64,000 bases of DNA from Astrocystis sublimbata. Lineage: Eukaryota > Ascomycota > Sordariomycetes > Xylariales > Xylariaceae. The position numbers were made by a program, and so were the translations under genes. The notes below the pieces were generated by a model. It was given only the letters and a program-made list of their open reading frames with translations. It ran no database searches and was not told the origin of the DNA. The DNA is taken from contig JAJNNY010000011.1 in NCBI GenBank assembly GCA_022453515.1, positions 1 to 64,000 of the forward strand. Reading direction: 5' to 3'. Below are positions 32,695 through 46,345 of the stretch, piece after piece; the first letter of the stretch is position 1, and each line of letters starts with the position of its first letter.

Positions 32695-35606
32695 CAAGGC
32701 TTTATTTATTGAACGAGCACCGAGCGGCGACCTGGCGTGGTTGAGGTAGAAGTGTCGCGCTGGAACACGTACCACCGATCATTACGAACAGACAGGCAGC
32801 CCTGCGGCGCAGTATAATGCGCGCTCGCCAGAGTTCTGATCTCAAGCCCCGAAAATGCGGTTGCATAAAGGCTCAATCGATCTCTGCATTTGGAGGGGGC
32901 ATCTCGTGAACGGTAAAACCCGAAATAAAACGGGTCGACACAAAGGCGACAACCGAAGAGGCGAGGCTACTAGGCTACTAGGCTAGGCTGGCGGGCGAGG
33001 GCTGAAAGTTCTCGTGCGAGAAAGCGAGAGAGAGACCACTGGCACGACGAGGTGCCGCAGCCCGTATTATTCTATTATTTCAGCCCTTGTTTGACCTCCC
33101 TTTGTGGCCCCCTCAGTGGCACAAGCAATGCTGAGAGTCAGGCATCAGGCGATTTAAGGCTCGGTTTGTACACTAGGCAGTTGGACAAGGACTTCGGGGC
33201 GCGAGATTGACCCGCCAGTCCGTACCGAGCCCCGATCGGCTGGGACAGCTAGGAACCTAGTGTAGATGATTTGACCCTGGACAATGTGTTTTAAGAGTCA
33301 TCGTTTGAGCTTGAAAAGGGGGGGCAGAGCTCCTGGGCTGGCCTGTCTGGGGTCCTGCAACAATGATCCAGCCGAACCAGAAGATCAATAATCGGAATTC
33401 GATAGCTTTACCATGTGCATTGGTAGGGAAGTATCCGTTCCGGCGATGAGAAGGACCATCGGAGCCGTCACGCATGTCTCTATCCCCTAATAACCACCCA
33501 AGGCGCCGAAATCCATTGATGATAGGACAGAGGCGAGTAATACCCGTCTTGTAACCGTCAGTCCATCCTCTGGTCACGTTTCCTACATAAACGATTTCTA
33601 CTTTCGCAGCACGTCTGCAGGGTTATCATGATGACGGGCCTGTAGGGAATTACCAGCTGCTGTCATCATTAGTGCACACAAGAGATCGCACTTGGGGTGG
33701 GCCAGGCAGGTATTAGGAGATTTTAAGTCTAGTGCACTCTAAATCCGGCCAAATTGTACAGCCTGGAAGCGCTTATCGGTAGGCAATGGCGCACAGTAAT
33801 GAAAGGGCACGAGAGGGCACGGCATGATATTGGTCTCATCGGCGACTGACATAGTACTTTGTGGTGATTCATGGGGCTGCGTGTGGGGACGGACAGGAGA
33901 AGAAACAACAGGGGAACGTTTACCAAATGGTAGATGCTGACGAGGACATTGACGAATGTGTCGGCCGAGTCTGTGGCTGAGCCCTCTTTCTTTCCAATCA
34001 ATCAATCAATCACTCAGCATACATCATGCTTTACCATCAATGAAGACTGATCAACGTTGGGGATGCTCTTCGTCTCTTGTTTCAGTGCAAAAAAAGTAAC
34101 CTTATTGCGGCGGCTTGCGTTCATGTCATTGCTGTGGGGTCGGAGTTTACCAATCGGCCGCCATGAAAACACCGCATTATGCTCCGGGGGCTCGCGGGGG
34201 TTCGTTGGTAGTAGACCATAGATGTTGGAGGTGCACCAAAGAAACGGAACGTTTATACTCCACCTTGCAGTTATACACTCTTGTGTCTTTTTGAAGGTGT
34301 CCGTCTCGAATAGGGTACTCCTTTTGAAGGAAGGTATTAGTGAATCTTTGAGTCTTTGAGCCTTGGCACACGGCACGACATCACAGCCGAACGACATTAG
34401 AGCTTTTACATAACCAGCTGAGATACATCGTCACGGAAGGCATTGGCCAACATAATGAAATGGGCTTGTGCAACCAACGGTTTAGCATAACGACTGGACG
34501 GCCACTACCACCCACTCCTTTGTAAGTAGGTACTTGAGGGATGTACACGTACCAACTAGCCACCCTCGAGTGGGTGTCGAGGGTGTTAGGATGGAATCTT
34601 ACAGACAGGAGCCCCATCGCTTGTTTAGTCTGCTGGCCACTTTAGTCCCTGTCAAAAGTCCCAAGTATTCGCATGTATTCTCTGGTCCCTCTTGTCCTCC
34701 ATGGCTTGGCCGCTTTGAAAGGTTCCAAAGACTGCTAGAAGGCCAAGCAATGCGTAGTCATTCTGGGCATTGGCATGGCATTGCGCCGCCCAGGTCGGCG
34801 TCATGGCGGGTGCCATACAGTAGAATAACAAAAACAAATGTGCGTTGAGGGCTGAAGTAAGTACAAAGCCGAACTTGACAGCTTCGGGGCAATAGTCTCT
34901 GCCCCTCCAGACCTCTTTCATCTCATTCCTGCTTGCTAGCTAGCTGGCACTTGCTAACAGTACCTACGGTGCAAGAGAAGAGGAACGAGCCCCTAAGCCC
35001 GAGCTCTATTAGTCCACAAGCAGCAATTTTGACGGTCTCGAGTCTTGCCCTTGACAACAACCCCAGGCATGCCAGGGTATTGATGGGCCAAGCATCATAA
35101 ATACTGCGGGCGTCAAGAACACTCTGCTGTAAGGGAGCTTACTGTTGGGAACCCTGTTTGATTCGAGACTCAGAACCCTTGGACACCTGGAGCTACCTGA
35201 ATCGACTTGGTCAGCGCCAGGCTTGGCCCACCTTCGGACATAAAGCCAACTTGCCGATCCATCTTGATGCCGTTTCGGGCTCTTATTTGGCCCTTAGCAA
35301 AAGTTGCCGGGTCTAAGAATAAAATAAGAGGAGCATCACATAATCGTCACAACAGCCCTGAACAAGTGCACCTGAGCATTATTAATCCCTCTTGATAAAC
35401 CGCTTTCTATTTACCGATTACCTCTTGATCTATCTATCTCTCCCTCCCCGGCCCATTCACCTGTCTATGCATCTTCCGAAATAATCTTTTCAGGATTACC
35501 TACCATATTAGTGACACACCAGACAGCCTATTACCCTTTACCTACACACCTAACTACCAGTCAACCAGTGTCGCCCGCCCACTAGTTGTATAAGTGACAA
35601 CCCAAA
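32695..35606. other. Gene-poor stretch, promoter of the Zn2Cys6 gene at its end
   Basis: No supported gene. A minus-strand ATG frame of 127 codons (34014-34397) has no recognised motif and could be chance. An (ATCA)n run lies at about 33996-34010. The last 200 bases are CT-rich and probably the leader of the next gene. Confidence 0.45.
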
Positions 35607-36826
35607 ATGGAAAGTGGCATACCGACACCTCCCACCGAGGAAAACAACATGAAGATATCAGCGCAAGCTGCCACACGGCGAGGTACAGCACCAAATACCA
35701 AGTCTGTCAAACCAATAAGTCGTGGGACCAAGCGATCAGCTACCCACTTAGCTCATTCGCCTGCTCGAGATCATGCACCGCCCTCACCCCACGGCTCTGA
35801 CAATAGACACAAACGAGTGTGGAAGGCTTGTGAGCGGTGTAGAATGAAGAAAACTAAGGTTTGACGAGCCATATCTCAATTCAATGTACACCGCTTACCG
35901 TTGAGCAGTGTGATGGAGAGTTCCCGTGTAAAAGATGCAAGGACGATGGATTAGTGTGCACAGCCGGAACTCGGAAAAAGACTGAATATAAACAATTACC
36001 TAGGGGGTACGAACTTCATTCCGGGCCACATCGAGAGTCGCAAACACGCTAACTCAGCAACAGCTATGCCGAAGTCCTCGAAAATACCCAATTTGCATTA
36101 ATAGCAACGGTGCATAAGCTGTACTCCATGGTTAGGAATGGGCAGTCTTGGGACCTGGGCGAACCCGAACTGAACGATAGAGGTCAACCGATCATTCATA
36201 ATATCGCAACCAAGCTTGGGTGCATCCGACCCAATGCCGACGCCGACCTACCGCCTCACTCAGTCTTTCCCGAGGACGAAGCTGGCTTAACAAAACTGGC
36301 GGCGGAATTGGAGGTTCACCAAGCGGACAGAGAAAGAGAGATGCAGAGAGTCGAAATCAAGTGCGAGACGGATACGCCTTGCTCCCAAACGGAACGAGCC
36401 AGTTCTTCAGAGATCGATCATTCGGATTTTGAATACGACTACCGGAAAGCGCTTATGAGTGCGCAACAGCAGAACCTACAGACCATGTCACCCCAAAGCT
36501 TCACTTCTTCATATAACGAATTCGAACCGAGCTCGATACATAGCGACGTCGACCCTTCCACAAGCCTGTTTGCCGTCCGGTCCTCGACAGCGCCAACATC
36601 CTACCCAACCTGGCATATGAACAGACAGCCGCCGATGAGCGTCTCCTCACAATACGCGCCAATGGACATCAACATGGCAGAAATAATGTTAAGTCAGGGC
36701 TTGTGCGAGTCGGAATTTGGTACCATCAAACCGCACATGATCAATGTGCCCAATCCGGAGGTCATGTTAGGTGCCGGCGACCCAATGATCGCCTACTCCG
36801 GCTACAATAACATGGAGTCGCTCTAG
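35607..36826 (+). CDS. Zn2Cys6 transcription factor
   Basis: Exons 35607-35858, 35909-36006 and 36064-36826 give 370 residues. The binuclear zinc cluster is split by the first intron. Cysteines at 75, 78, 85, 91, 94 and 101 give the perfect spacing C-x2-C-x6-C-x5-C-x2-C-x6-C. It is preceded by a basic region (KRVWKACERCRMKKTK). After the second junction the text GYAEVLENTQFALIATVHKL is probably a dimerisation helix. No fungal-specific middle homology domain follows; the rest is Ser/Gln-rich with acidic patches, as in activation domains, and ends YSGYNNMESL. The factor is short for this class and stands alone, so its targets cannot be guessed from neighbours. A role in development or metabolism is equally possible. 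Confidence 0.88.
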
Positions 36827-39800
36827 TCTGTATGAAAGTTTTTTTTTCTTGTCCCGGTAGCATTGCCGACTTCGGAAAACGCACTTCACGATTTGGAATG
36901 GGAACTACAACGGCTTCACCAGATTTCAGGAACCTTGGCAACAGGGGTCACGAATTACGCACGGCGCTTGTCGTTTTATTCAATGCATTATTATTATTAC
37001 GAGATAGAGGGACAGTTTTTGGGATAATCACCTAGCAGGATGACGTCTGTACCAGGAGAGTACTCGCAGGATGCATCGGTGGCGTTGTTGGCTTACTGAA
37101 TGTTCAATGAATTTCTTTCAAATGTTGAGTGCAAAGGGGCCATCAAGCTCACCCATGCGCGAGCAAATTGTTGGTTGAAGAATTACTATTAATTACTGGG
37201 AAAGAGGGACAACTTGCGTCCAACAAGCAACCCACCCACTCGTGCCCTTCCATTGGTGAGATGTCGTAACACGGCTGGAATAGCCTACATGATTGGTATT
37301 TGGAATTTCCATCCTCATCTGCTGCAAGAGGGAATACGCCGTTTCTCACAATCGCACGAAGTAATTACAGTACGAACAGTGTCTACCGCCTCATTCAGTC
37401 CTCCATGCATGCCAAAAACACCCTCGATCCTCGCTCGTCCCGGCCATTGTGGCCGTTCTCCGCCCTGATCCTTGCAGGCATGTTGCAATGATTAGCAAGC
37501 AACCCTGCATCCCGCTCTGCGTACTCCGCAAGCCAACTGCGAAACCCGCAGGCCACTTATCACTTAGGGAAGCACAAACATGACATGAAAAGGAGCGCCG
37601 GTGTTGTACAAGAGGCGAAGCTCTCCTGCATTATCTCAAATGGGACAATGATGAACAATCACAATTTACAGGTGTCCTTTTCCAACTGTATTCATGACGC
37701 ATTGACTGTCAGGAGGACTGTTGGTAGCTGTGACCCTGTAGGGCCTGTCGTCCTCGGCCCCCGACGATCCATCATGTAGATGTAGGCATGCGAGGTGCAT
37801 GTATCCATAAGTCCCACAGATCCTGCCGTGCGGGAAGCAAGGGGCTTAATGGCAAGGAAACCGTTCGAAATAACAAAATATTGTTAAGCTCTATGGTAGT
37901 GCGCATATAAATTGACTGGTACATCATGTAACTAAACAGACTGTGCCTCTCATGTACTGCTTGGTAGGCCCATCTCCAGCGTAGACAGACAGTTGCAACC
38001 AGCCCTTCAAAAGCACATTGCAGTGTTGTAACTTGCGCTGCTTCGCCACAATCGATCTACCAATATCAAGGAGGTGTTCGCGCGCGGGCTTACAACTACC
38101 TAAATTTTCACTCGTATACCAGCCAGTATATCAGATTCGAGGCCCTTGCAGATTGGCAATCAAACACGATACGCAATCTGGTTTAAGCCCAAGACATCCT
38201 CATTGAGAGAGCTGGTGTTGCTTTGCGTCGCGCTTGATTACTAGCCAGGGGGCTGAGCAACAGGATGTCACAGTCACAGAGTAGGCATCAACATTTAATG
38301 CAGTGATTCGATACGTTTGATGGTGCTGTAACCTGGTCCATATGGGGACACGCATAGCCTGATGGATTTGATATAGGCTGGACGACTAAGACGACTTGAA
38401 AGGGCGGGAATGCGCGGTACTTTTTCCTGAAATGAAAGGTATTTATTTCTAAGCCATGTGACATGGTACTGACGGGTCACTCAGCGATCTCACAAAACCA
38501 CAGCCTTATCTGCCATTGTGCCTTGGATACTACTGCATCGTCAGACTCGGCATAGCAATACATCATAGGTAGGCTTGGTAGGATCCTATTTGCATAACTC
38601 CTTCAATCCAATCGCGGAATGGTTCCACAACCAGTAGATTGGTACCTGTCCGATCTCAAAGGATGAGAGCAGGAGCATAGTCAGGACAAGGGACAGGTAT
38701 TATTAGTACCGTATTTCGTATACCGATACGGTAGTTCAATTCCGCCCTCGGGTCGCTACCAATTGGCCATGGCCCTGAGATGCACCAAGACGATGCGCCA
38801 GGACAATAGAAAGTCCATTCAGCGCGAAAGGCCCTGATTTCTAAACATCCACAGAAGCCCAGAAACAAACAATGGAAGTTTGGGGATACGTGAGTTCTGC
38901 TACTGGGGGTGCGGACCATCCGCGGACGGACGAAATATGGCACCGCCCGGGGATTAGCGATCGTCCGATTCACCGTCACGCCAAAAAGTGCCATTCCCAC
39001 GCCGCGCCCCGCGGCGCATGGCCAAGCTTATCCAAGCTTCCAGGCAGCTATTTACTGGACAAGCCGAATGCGAAAGGGCCCCGTCCACACTTAAAACGTG
39101 GATGTGGTACCTACTAGTTCTTTTTCAACTCGGCCTGTGGGTTCGGATTCGGGTTTGGATTGAGGACCTAAACCGAGTATGTAGGTAGTTGTTGAGCTCG
39201 ATTCACGTATTTGTGGGAATTCAGACCTGTTGGCGGAGTTACGAACTCCGTAGCTCGGAGCTTTTACATAACGCCGAAAGCAACAAGCAGAGACAATCGC
39301 TAACTCGGTTTCTCTGAAGCAATTTCATTATACTTTTCCAAGCAAACCTAGCAGTTATAGACTACCACGTGGCTATGCCGTTGAACCAGGATCTTGACGA
39401 AGCGGCAGGCACAAATTAGCCGATACATATCAATGATATCGCTAGTCCTTGGCTGCCTCAGTTACTTAGAATACCATGGCCCTCGCAAAGTACTTAGGTA
39501 AGGGATTAAGCGAAATTCGCAGTCCAATGCTATTCTTCGGGGCGTTGTACTACGATAAACGTATGGTGCTCCATCCTCTGAGTTTAATGATTGTCTTTCC
39601 GTAATCAGGTTGACGGACAATGAACCCAAGACTTTCCAAGCCTTGCCCAGGCCCTCCAGCCTCGCCCAGACCATCACGAGTATGCTTTGCACCATAAACG
39701 CCGAGAAAAGTTGTCTGATTCCTTGAACCTAAGGAATGCGGACAGCCTTCATTGTCGCTGATTCATCATGTCTTAAGTTTGCCCACCTGTCCAAGAGACT

Positions 39801-41834
39801 AACATTGTTTAAACAAAAGCGATCAGATTGAGCCGAGCAAATCTGACCAATGGCCATCGTCTGCCGAGACCGACGATTTGGCTGGACTACGCTACCAATC
39901 ATAGCGTACTCCGATTCCATCTTGGGCTCCTATGATCCATGTATGATTCATAATCAATAATCATGGCACCGAAGGTACTCCAAAGTCGCTTTTTTCATCC
40001 GACAGACGTCACGGGCGCTATTCAAAGACAGCTGTACCATGGCACAGGCCACAAGCCCAATGGTGGTCACGGCACGAACATTGCCGATGACAAGGACTTA
40101 GAAGCCAACGAGGGGGATTGCAGCGCTTTGTCCTACGAGCATGTTACCTATGAACGTCTACTATGGTAGGGCTGTGACTCGGGTTTTCAATCGCTTTAGA
40201 ACGGTGGCCTACATACTTATTGCTTGGTCTGACTCAGTCCAGCTGCGTATGCGCCTCGGAGGACTTGACATGCAAAGAATGATAGGAGCTAGATGCGGAC
40301 ATTAGCCGCTCTTGCATGTCAAGTATGTCAACTGATTCTCGTGGCACCCTTCGTTGATTATTCAAGGGGGTGTCATTGCCCTGGTTATGGGATGTACTGA
40401 CTGACAGCTTGTTTGAGGCTGTACCTTAATATTCCTTATTATCAACAGCCTCTGACGTAGCTCATCCTTTGTTCCCCCTTATCAAACCAGTTCTATAACT
40501 GACGTAATTATGATACAAGTCATTGAACATTTACTCAATTTGTCAATTGCGGATATTCAAGAGATTATCGGACATCCGCCGCTTTAAACCACAAAGCATT
40601 ACTTGCTGTCCTTCTAGTTATGCATTGTGTATGTAGATGAAGTCACTTGACCAAAAGCCTACTGTAAGTGGGGTAGTCAAAATGAAGAGCTCGAAACACA
40701 GCTTTTTAGGAAGTAGGTAGTAGATCAGACTACGTATTAGACAATATGTTCGGTCCTCGTTGCCCGAGTCGTCGATTGGCAGCACGAACATCCCAGAGAG
40801 GAGATTGCTCGTGTCCAGTGCCGTGGGCGACTATCTGAATGACAAACAAAAGTCGAAAGGGGCGTATATCGGGCAAATAGAGAAGTCCTTTGACGACCTC
40901 TCGTAGGCTACCGCTACTTGAGTGACTGATAGAAGTCAGATGCTAACTCCTATGTACAGATATGCATGCTGAATCGCCATACACACGGTGATATCGACTT
41001 AAGATGGTGTTGATAACAATGCTAGTTTTAACATGATCGGTCATCTGCCAGTCTGTTTTTTATGAAGTAGCCCCTTTCCCATTATGTTTTCTCTTTCCTC
41101 AAGTACAACGATAGCTAAAATTATGTCGCCCGCAGTGAGAGACCTACAGGATTAGGAGCATATAGAAGACAAGGGAGGAGCAAAGGCGCTGTTCAAGCCT
41201 GTGATGCATATATTAAATAACATCGATGCCTTCAGGAAACCCGGGCATCGGCTGTTACTAATGCATTCAACAACAACCAGAGAATGCGAAATATGTCAAA
41301 AAGACCCAAGACTCAAGAGCACATGAAAGAGGCACAAATCTGTATGGCTACCTAGACTAGCAAGTACTGACATAATCCATAGCTAACAGCTGAGGAGCGC
41401 ATAATATTTTTGACGACATCGTGGACTCTGCTCCTTTCTCCGACTTGGAAAGTAATCAACGGCATGCTTATACTCTTCTCTTATACATGCGAACATAGTC
41501 CAGAGGTTGCTAGAGGAAGAACTACATGGACTGAGTACCTATAAATAGTCTAAAGGTCCTATCACCAATAGCTATGAACACGCACTACTATAAAAAATTC
41601 AAAGTTGAACGAACGAACATGAGGTTGACTGTCCGTGCAAGATGCAATTCTCTCTACAGAGGAGTGAGTCTAGCGCCGACAACAAACTCAATCGATCTCC
41701 AATCAGCTAGTCTGATGCCTCTGTCCATATGCGTTCCATGATCGATGGGGGGGGAGGATTGATCGATCAGGCCTTGAACAAAAAGGACACAAAGACTCGA
41801 GACAGAGAATAGATAAGTCCAGCAAGCAAAAGAT
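36827..41834. other. Gene-poor stretch
   Basis: Five kilobases without a motif-bearing gene. Small features include an inverted repeat (cggagttacgaactccg, about 39234-39250) and a short protein-like frame with splice-like signals at 40729-40972 (see findings). No transposon coding sequence was recognised. Confidence 0.5.
41828..41831 (-). terminator. TTTT Pol III terminator of tRNA-Gly
   Basis: Read on the minus strand, four T lie four bases past the end of the tRNA-Gly sequence. This is the minimal run usually sufficient for RNA polymerase III termination. Confidence 0.6.
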
Positions 41835-41905
41835 TGCATCAGCCGTGAATCGAACACGGGGCCCATCGATGGCAACGATGGATTTTACCACTAAACCACT
41901 GATGC
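41835..41905 (-). tRNA. tG(GCC): tRNA-Gly(GCC)
   Basis: The minus strand gives a complete cloverleaf without intron. The acceptor stem GCATCAG/CTGATGC has seven perfect pairs. The anticodon stem is CATCG/CGATG with loop TTGCCAT, so the anticodon is GCC. The T arm contains GTGTTCGATTCAC and the discriminator is A. The D-loop sequence GGTTTAGTGGTA is typical of eukaryotic tRNA-Gly. It reads GGC and GGU codons. It lies alone in a gene-poor region. Confidence 0.95.
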
Positions 41906-44049
41906 CTTGTGCGTTGGTGTATATCCTGAGTGAATGTTTGCGTGTCAGAAAACATTTATATTGCTAACATTACAGCTTGCTATCCCATCCTCACGATTGG
42001 CGGCGAAGGTATGTTCTATCAACGCCGGGGAAGTCAAGCAGTACAAATGCATTTGGCCAAACTAAATCCCCACATAGAAGAAAATGAGTCAGGATTCTGG
42101 GCCTGTTGTGTGGAATTAGGTGCCTACATAATTCGTGATCATTGCTTCATATACTAAAATTGACATAACTCGAGTGAAAAGCCAGCGCCCTACAGAGTGT
42201 TCGGTAAATTTATAAAATGTTGTTTATTTTAACTCAGCCGTGTTGTATCATTCGCGACCTTTTCCATAGTCAATCCTTGGCCCAAGATCGGCTAGGAACA
42301 CCGTTGGAGAGCCGTATAGTCATCCTTGGCTTTCGGTACCGAAGTCAAGATCAAGCACGCACTAACCTACCTACCTATTTTCGTCTCACTTTAAAATACA
42401 CTCGTGACAGCACAGGCATGGTAGCACCTGAAACCTTCCTGTTTCTTCAATAAGCTGCGCTACCTACTGTTTTACTCGCTGCGCTAAGGCGATAACTTCA
42501 AAGTTGGGCTGCGTGGTTTGCTTCTGGGTTGACCGGGAAGATGCGCTATTACCGAAAAGTCATCGACACGATACTATGAAAGCCGGAACGGGCGATCTAC
42601 CTCGAACGTCGTAGCGTCCTGCGCAAGCTACTAATATCTTACTTACAGTGTAGCTCTATGCACCTCATTTTACACTAAAGCATGACAATCCTACGAAGTG
42701 GTGAGCTTCCTGTGACCAACTTCACAAGCAGTTAGCAACGAAAGTCTCGACGATCGATACGCCGCCATTGAGTGATTTTTACCATTCCGACTGCCTTATG
42801 AGTATGAGGTTTATTTGCATCGCTATATACCCAACGACTAATATTTGATCAAGAGACTTGTCTCTTTCCCTGCGGAGGAGATTTTCATGGGAAGCTGATA
42901 TAAAAGTTCTCATTAAATGAAGAAATATATTGGCACTGATCACGTCCGGGCGTCATATCTCTACGATTCAAACATTGAACGATTGTTGCCAACTAGGAGT
43001 ATAACTACTGTGAGCGGTATTTCTTCCCCTGTTAGAATGGCAAACTAATAATGCCTTGAGAATATTCAGATAATGACCAAACTGGCGTCATCTTTCTGCT
43101 GTTGTTTGCCAATTCGAGCAGAATATTCATTACTTGAACGCGCTCATATAGCAATACAATCATGTTGATGACCTACTCCCCAAAGACTTCCTTAGTACTA
43201 TATTGCCTTGGACCTTTTATTGCTAGGATGTTCTTCTGAAGCTTCCCTCATATCACGAATGAATAATCGGTACATGATGGACATCATACCAGTGAATACT
43301 TCTCTGCACAGCATTCCATACTATCCCAGATCAGGCTGCTTGCTGCGATGCGTTGCGTTACATGGTGCGGCGACTAGTTAAGTTCGAATGCTATCACACT
43401 CACTTCTGCTTTAGTCGCCCATGATAGGAAAATTCGGTCGCCGCAGCACTTTCTGCCACTGACTGAGCTTCTAGACTCGGCAAGTCACATTCGTGATGTC
43501 AGTTCAGTAGGCCATAGCCAATGATGAGATGTCAGACCATATCATTGCCAGGTATGTCGATGAGATCGAGATTAAATCGACTAATAAACTTGTTGATATC
43601 GCAAGGTATGATATCCCTGTATCTAGTTCAATGCTTTGCAGAAAGTGGGCCGTGCGCGATAGAGCCCTATCATCCCCAGCTATGGCCCTGAAGATAGTCG
43701 AGGACTAGTCTTGGAGCCATGTTTCGACTTGCTTTTCCTCCATGCGACCCCGCGAATCGACTCATCTGGGCATGCTGGGCCCTCTTACCGCTGATGTTGG
43801 GCATTCGATATTAAGGGACATGAGTAAGTGAAGTGCATCCCACCTGGAGGGTTCACTACATAGTATATAGCAATGTTTCGTTCCATGTTACACCTCTCGA
43901 GCCCTCGCTATGCTGCTGAGCCGTTGTTTCACTCCATAGTGTCATTTCTTGTCTGAATAAATACCTGGGAAACTCGCAGTGACTGCCAATAACCCAGCTC
44001 GAGATACGTGACTACAGCTTTATCTATGTGGGCAAGATCACAATTCGCA
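41906..44049. other. Gene-poor stretch upstream of the NCS1 permease
   Basis: No supported gene. It is AT-rich, with ACCTACCTACCT at 42366-42377. The last few hundred bases are probably the permease promoter. Confidence 0.5.
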
Positions 44050-45744
44050 ATGGCATTTCAACCGTCAACCCAGAGTGACGGGTCGACCCATAAAGAAGCG
44101 GGTCACAGCACGGATATTGAGAAGGGCGCAGTTAGCAATGTTGTCGAACAAGACTCGGTTCGTTCGTCAAGGCTGAAGGACACAGCTCTCAGATACCTCT
44201 CGAGCGGCTCCGTCGAGCTTCAAGGTGTAAAACCCATCCCGATCGAAGAGCGAACTTCTACTCGGTACTCCAACTACGTGAGTAATTCCAGGAGGGGAAC
44301 GTCTGTTCTTCTGCTTTGCAACTCTTGTGTGCCATTTTTAAAATACACATATACATCATACCAAAAGGAGTCTGCTAACACTTGACACTTCAAGTTCTCA
44401 ATCTGGTTCTGCATGAATGTGAATATTCTTGCCATCACCTTTGGCATGCTTGGCCCTACTTTCGGCTTGGGTCTGAGAGACTGCACTCTTGTCATCATCT
44501 TCTTTTGCCTACTGACTGCCTTGATGCCTGCGTATCTTGGTACCTTGGGCCCGAAGACTGGACTTCGACAGATGATACAAGCACGATACAGCTTTGGGAG
44601 ATGTGCTGTGTCGGTGCCAGCCATTCTGAATCTGGCAACCCTCACCGGTTTTTGCGTCATCACCAGTGTGATAGGAGGACAATGTCTGGCAGCTATATCC
44701 GATGGGTCTGTGAACGCAGCTGTCGGCATCGTCATCATTGGCGTGCTGTGCCTATTCATCTCATTCTGGGGCTATAATGTCCTCCACGCTTACGAGAGGT
44801 TCGCGTGGATACCGGCCCTGATCGCAATTGTTATCACGGCAGGGTTTGGTGGCTCCCACCTACGCGAGCAAGTCCAGATGCCAGCAGCAACGGTGAGCGG
44901 TGTCTTCGGATTCGGCGGTGTCATTGCCTCCTATATGGTCCCCTTTTCGACACTGGCGTCTGATTTCACAACGTACCTGAACCCCGAGTTTCCAAGGCAA
45001 GTCGCATCGAAAGGACGTCCAATCGTTGATACATGCTAATTTGATAATAGTTGGAAGCTTTTCTTAATCGGCTTCGCCGGTCTCACCATTCCTAATATTA
45101 CTCTCATGACACTGGGAGCTGCGATACAAGGTGCCCTGCTGAACGTCGCCTCTTGGAAGGAAGGCTACGAGACCAATGCTGTCGGTGGGGTCTTGGCGGC
45201 TGTGCTAGGCCCAGGCGGCGGCTTTGGCAAATTCGTCGTTGTTCTTCTATCGCTCTCGGTCGTAGGAAACAATGCAGGGACGATGTACTCCATCACCCTC
45301 AACTTCCAGATCCTGATACCGTACCTCGCGCGCGTCCCGCGCTACATCTTCGCCATTGTCATCACCGCCATTGTGATTCCTGTCGCTATCAGCGCGGCGT
45401 CGGGGTTCTTTCAGAACCTTCAAAACTTCATCGCCTTGATCGCGTATTGGGTTGCGGCTTTCGTTGCCGTGCTGCTCACCGAGCATATCGTTTTTAGAAG
45501 GGGCCGCTACGAGACGTATAGCCATGATGCATGGAATACGGCATCGAAGTTGCCGTGGGGAGCTGCAGCCTTGACTGCATGTTTACTGAGTTTCGGCTTG
45601 GTCATCCCAAGCATAGCCCAGATATGGTTTACTGGCCCTATTGCGGAAAAGGCGGGCGACATCGGGTTTGAGCTGGCATTCGTAACAACCGCAATCCTCT
45701 ATATACCGCTCAGGACCTTGGAGAAAAGAGTCAGTGGGCGCTAA
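44050..45744 (+). CDS. NCS1 purine-cytosine permease (Fcy type)
   Basis: Exons 44050-44277, 44395-44996 and 45051-45744 give 507 residues (515 if the ATG at 44026 is used; the later ATG has the better context, GCAATGG). An acidic hydrophilic N-terminus with IPIEERTSTRYSNY leads into about twelve membrane segments. The first begins FSIWFCMNVNILAITFGMLG, and GLRQMIQARYSFG, GGVIASYMVPFSTLASDFTTY and SVVGNNAGTMYSITLNFQI follow the order seen in fungal Fcy-type NCS1 carriers. These import cytosine, adenine, guanine or hypoxanthine with protons at the plasma membrane; the exact substrate is not readable. The second intron uses a GC donor (GCAAGT), because only this keeps frame into WKLFLIGFAGL. It is convergent with the next permease. 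Confidence 0.9.
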
Positions 45745-46345
45745 AGTTTGGATAGCTGCATTTTATGGAAATCACTCAATAACATGCCGTCGTATGTTGA
45801 TTGCAAAGAATAATCTCTTTATCTGGTTAAAGGTCTATAGGTATACGTTCATATTCACAAAAGTCTATCAAATGAATTTGAGAACCCCAAATTACGTTGA
45901 CTTGCGTGGGGTCTTCAACCATACTTGTTGCTAAAATGTAAATCTCCGCAACAGAGGACAGATAGCAATAGCACAGTTGAGATCAAAGTCATACGGCTGC
46001 GACATTGAAATTTTGCCGAGGTGCCATCGGGTCCTGCCTTTGCATCGTAAAGGCAACGAGGTAATGCTAGGCTCTGGGTAACAAACTTTATCCCCGGTTC
46101 TCAATTCTATTGACTGATAATATCCAAAAGAAGTCTAGCTGACAGATGAGCTGCCTGGCAGGACCGGACAGAACTTCCGAAGGGTTTGTGATTATATCCA
46201 TCACTCCTCCGGCGTTCATGTAACCTTGGCCCTGGCGACCGTGGTACTATATTTGATGACAGCTGATATGAATAACATATGCATTCACTTCGTTGCCGTC
46301 ATGTCCAGTAGCTTGTTCAACGTTGTCCCTGGGTCGAGTACTTCG
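45745..46345. other. Intergenic between convergent permease genes
   Basis: Shared 3' region with AT-rich stretches. No coding signal beyond the two stop codons was seen. Confidence 0.5.

Noticed and set aside
34014..34397. Minus-strand ATG frame of 127 codons
   Set aside because: No motif, no splice support and a composition near random; length is within what chance gives in 64 kb.
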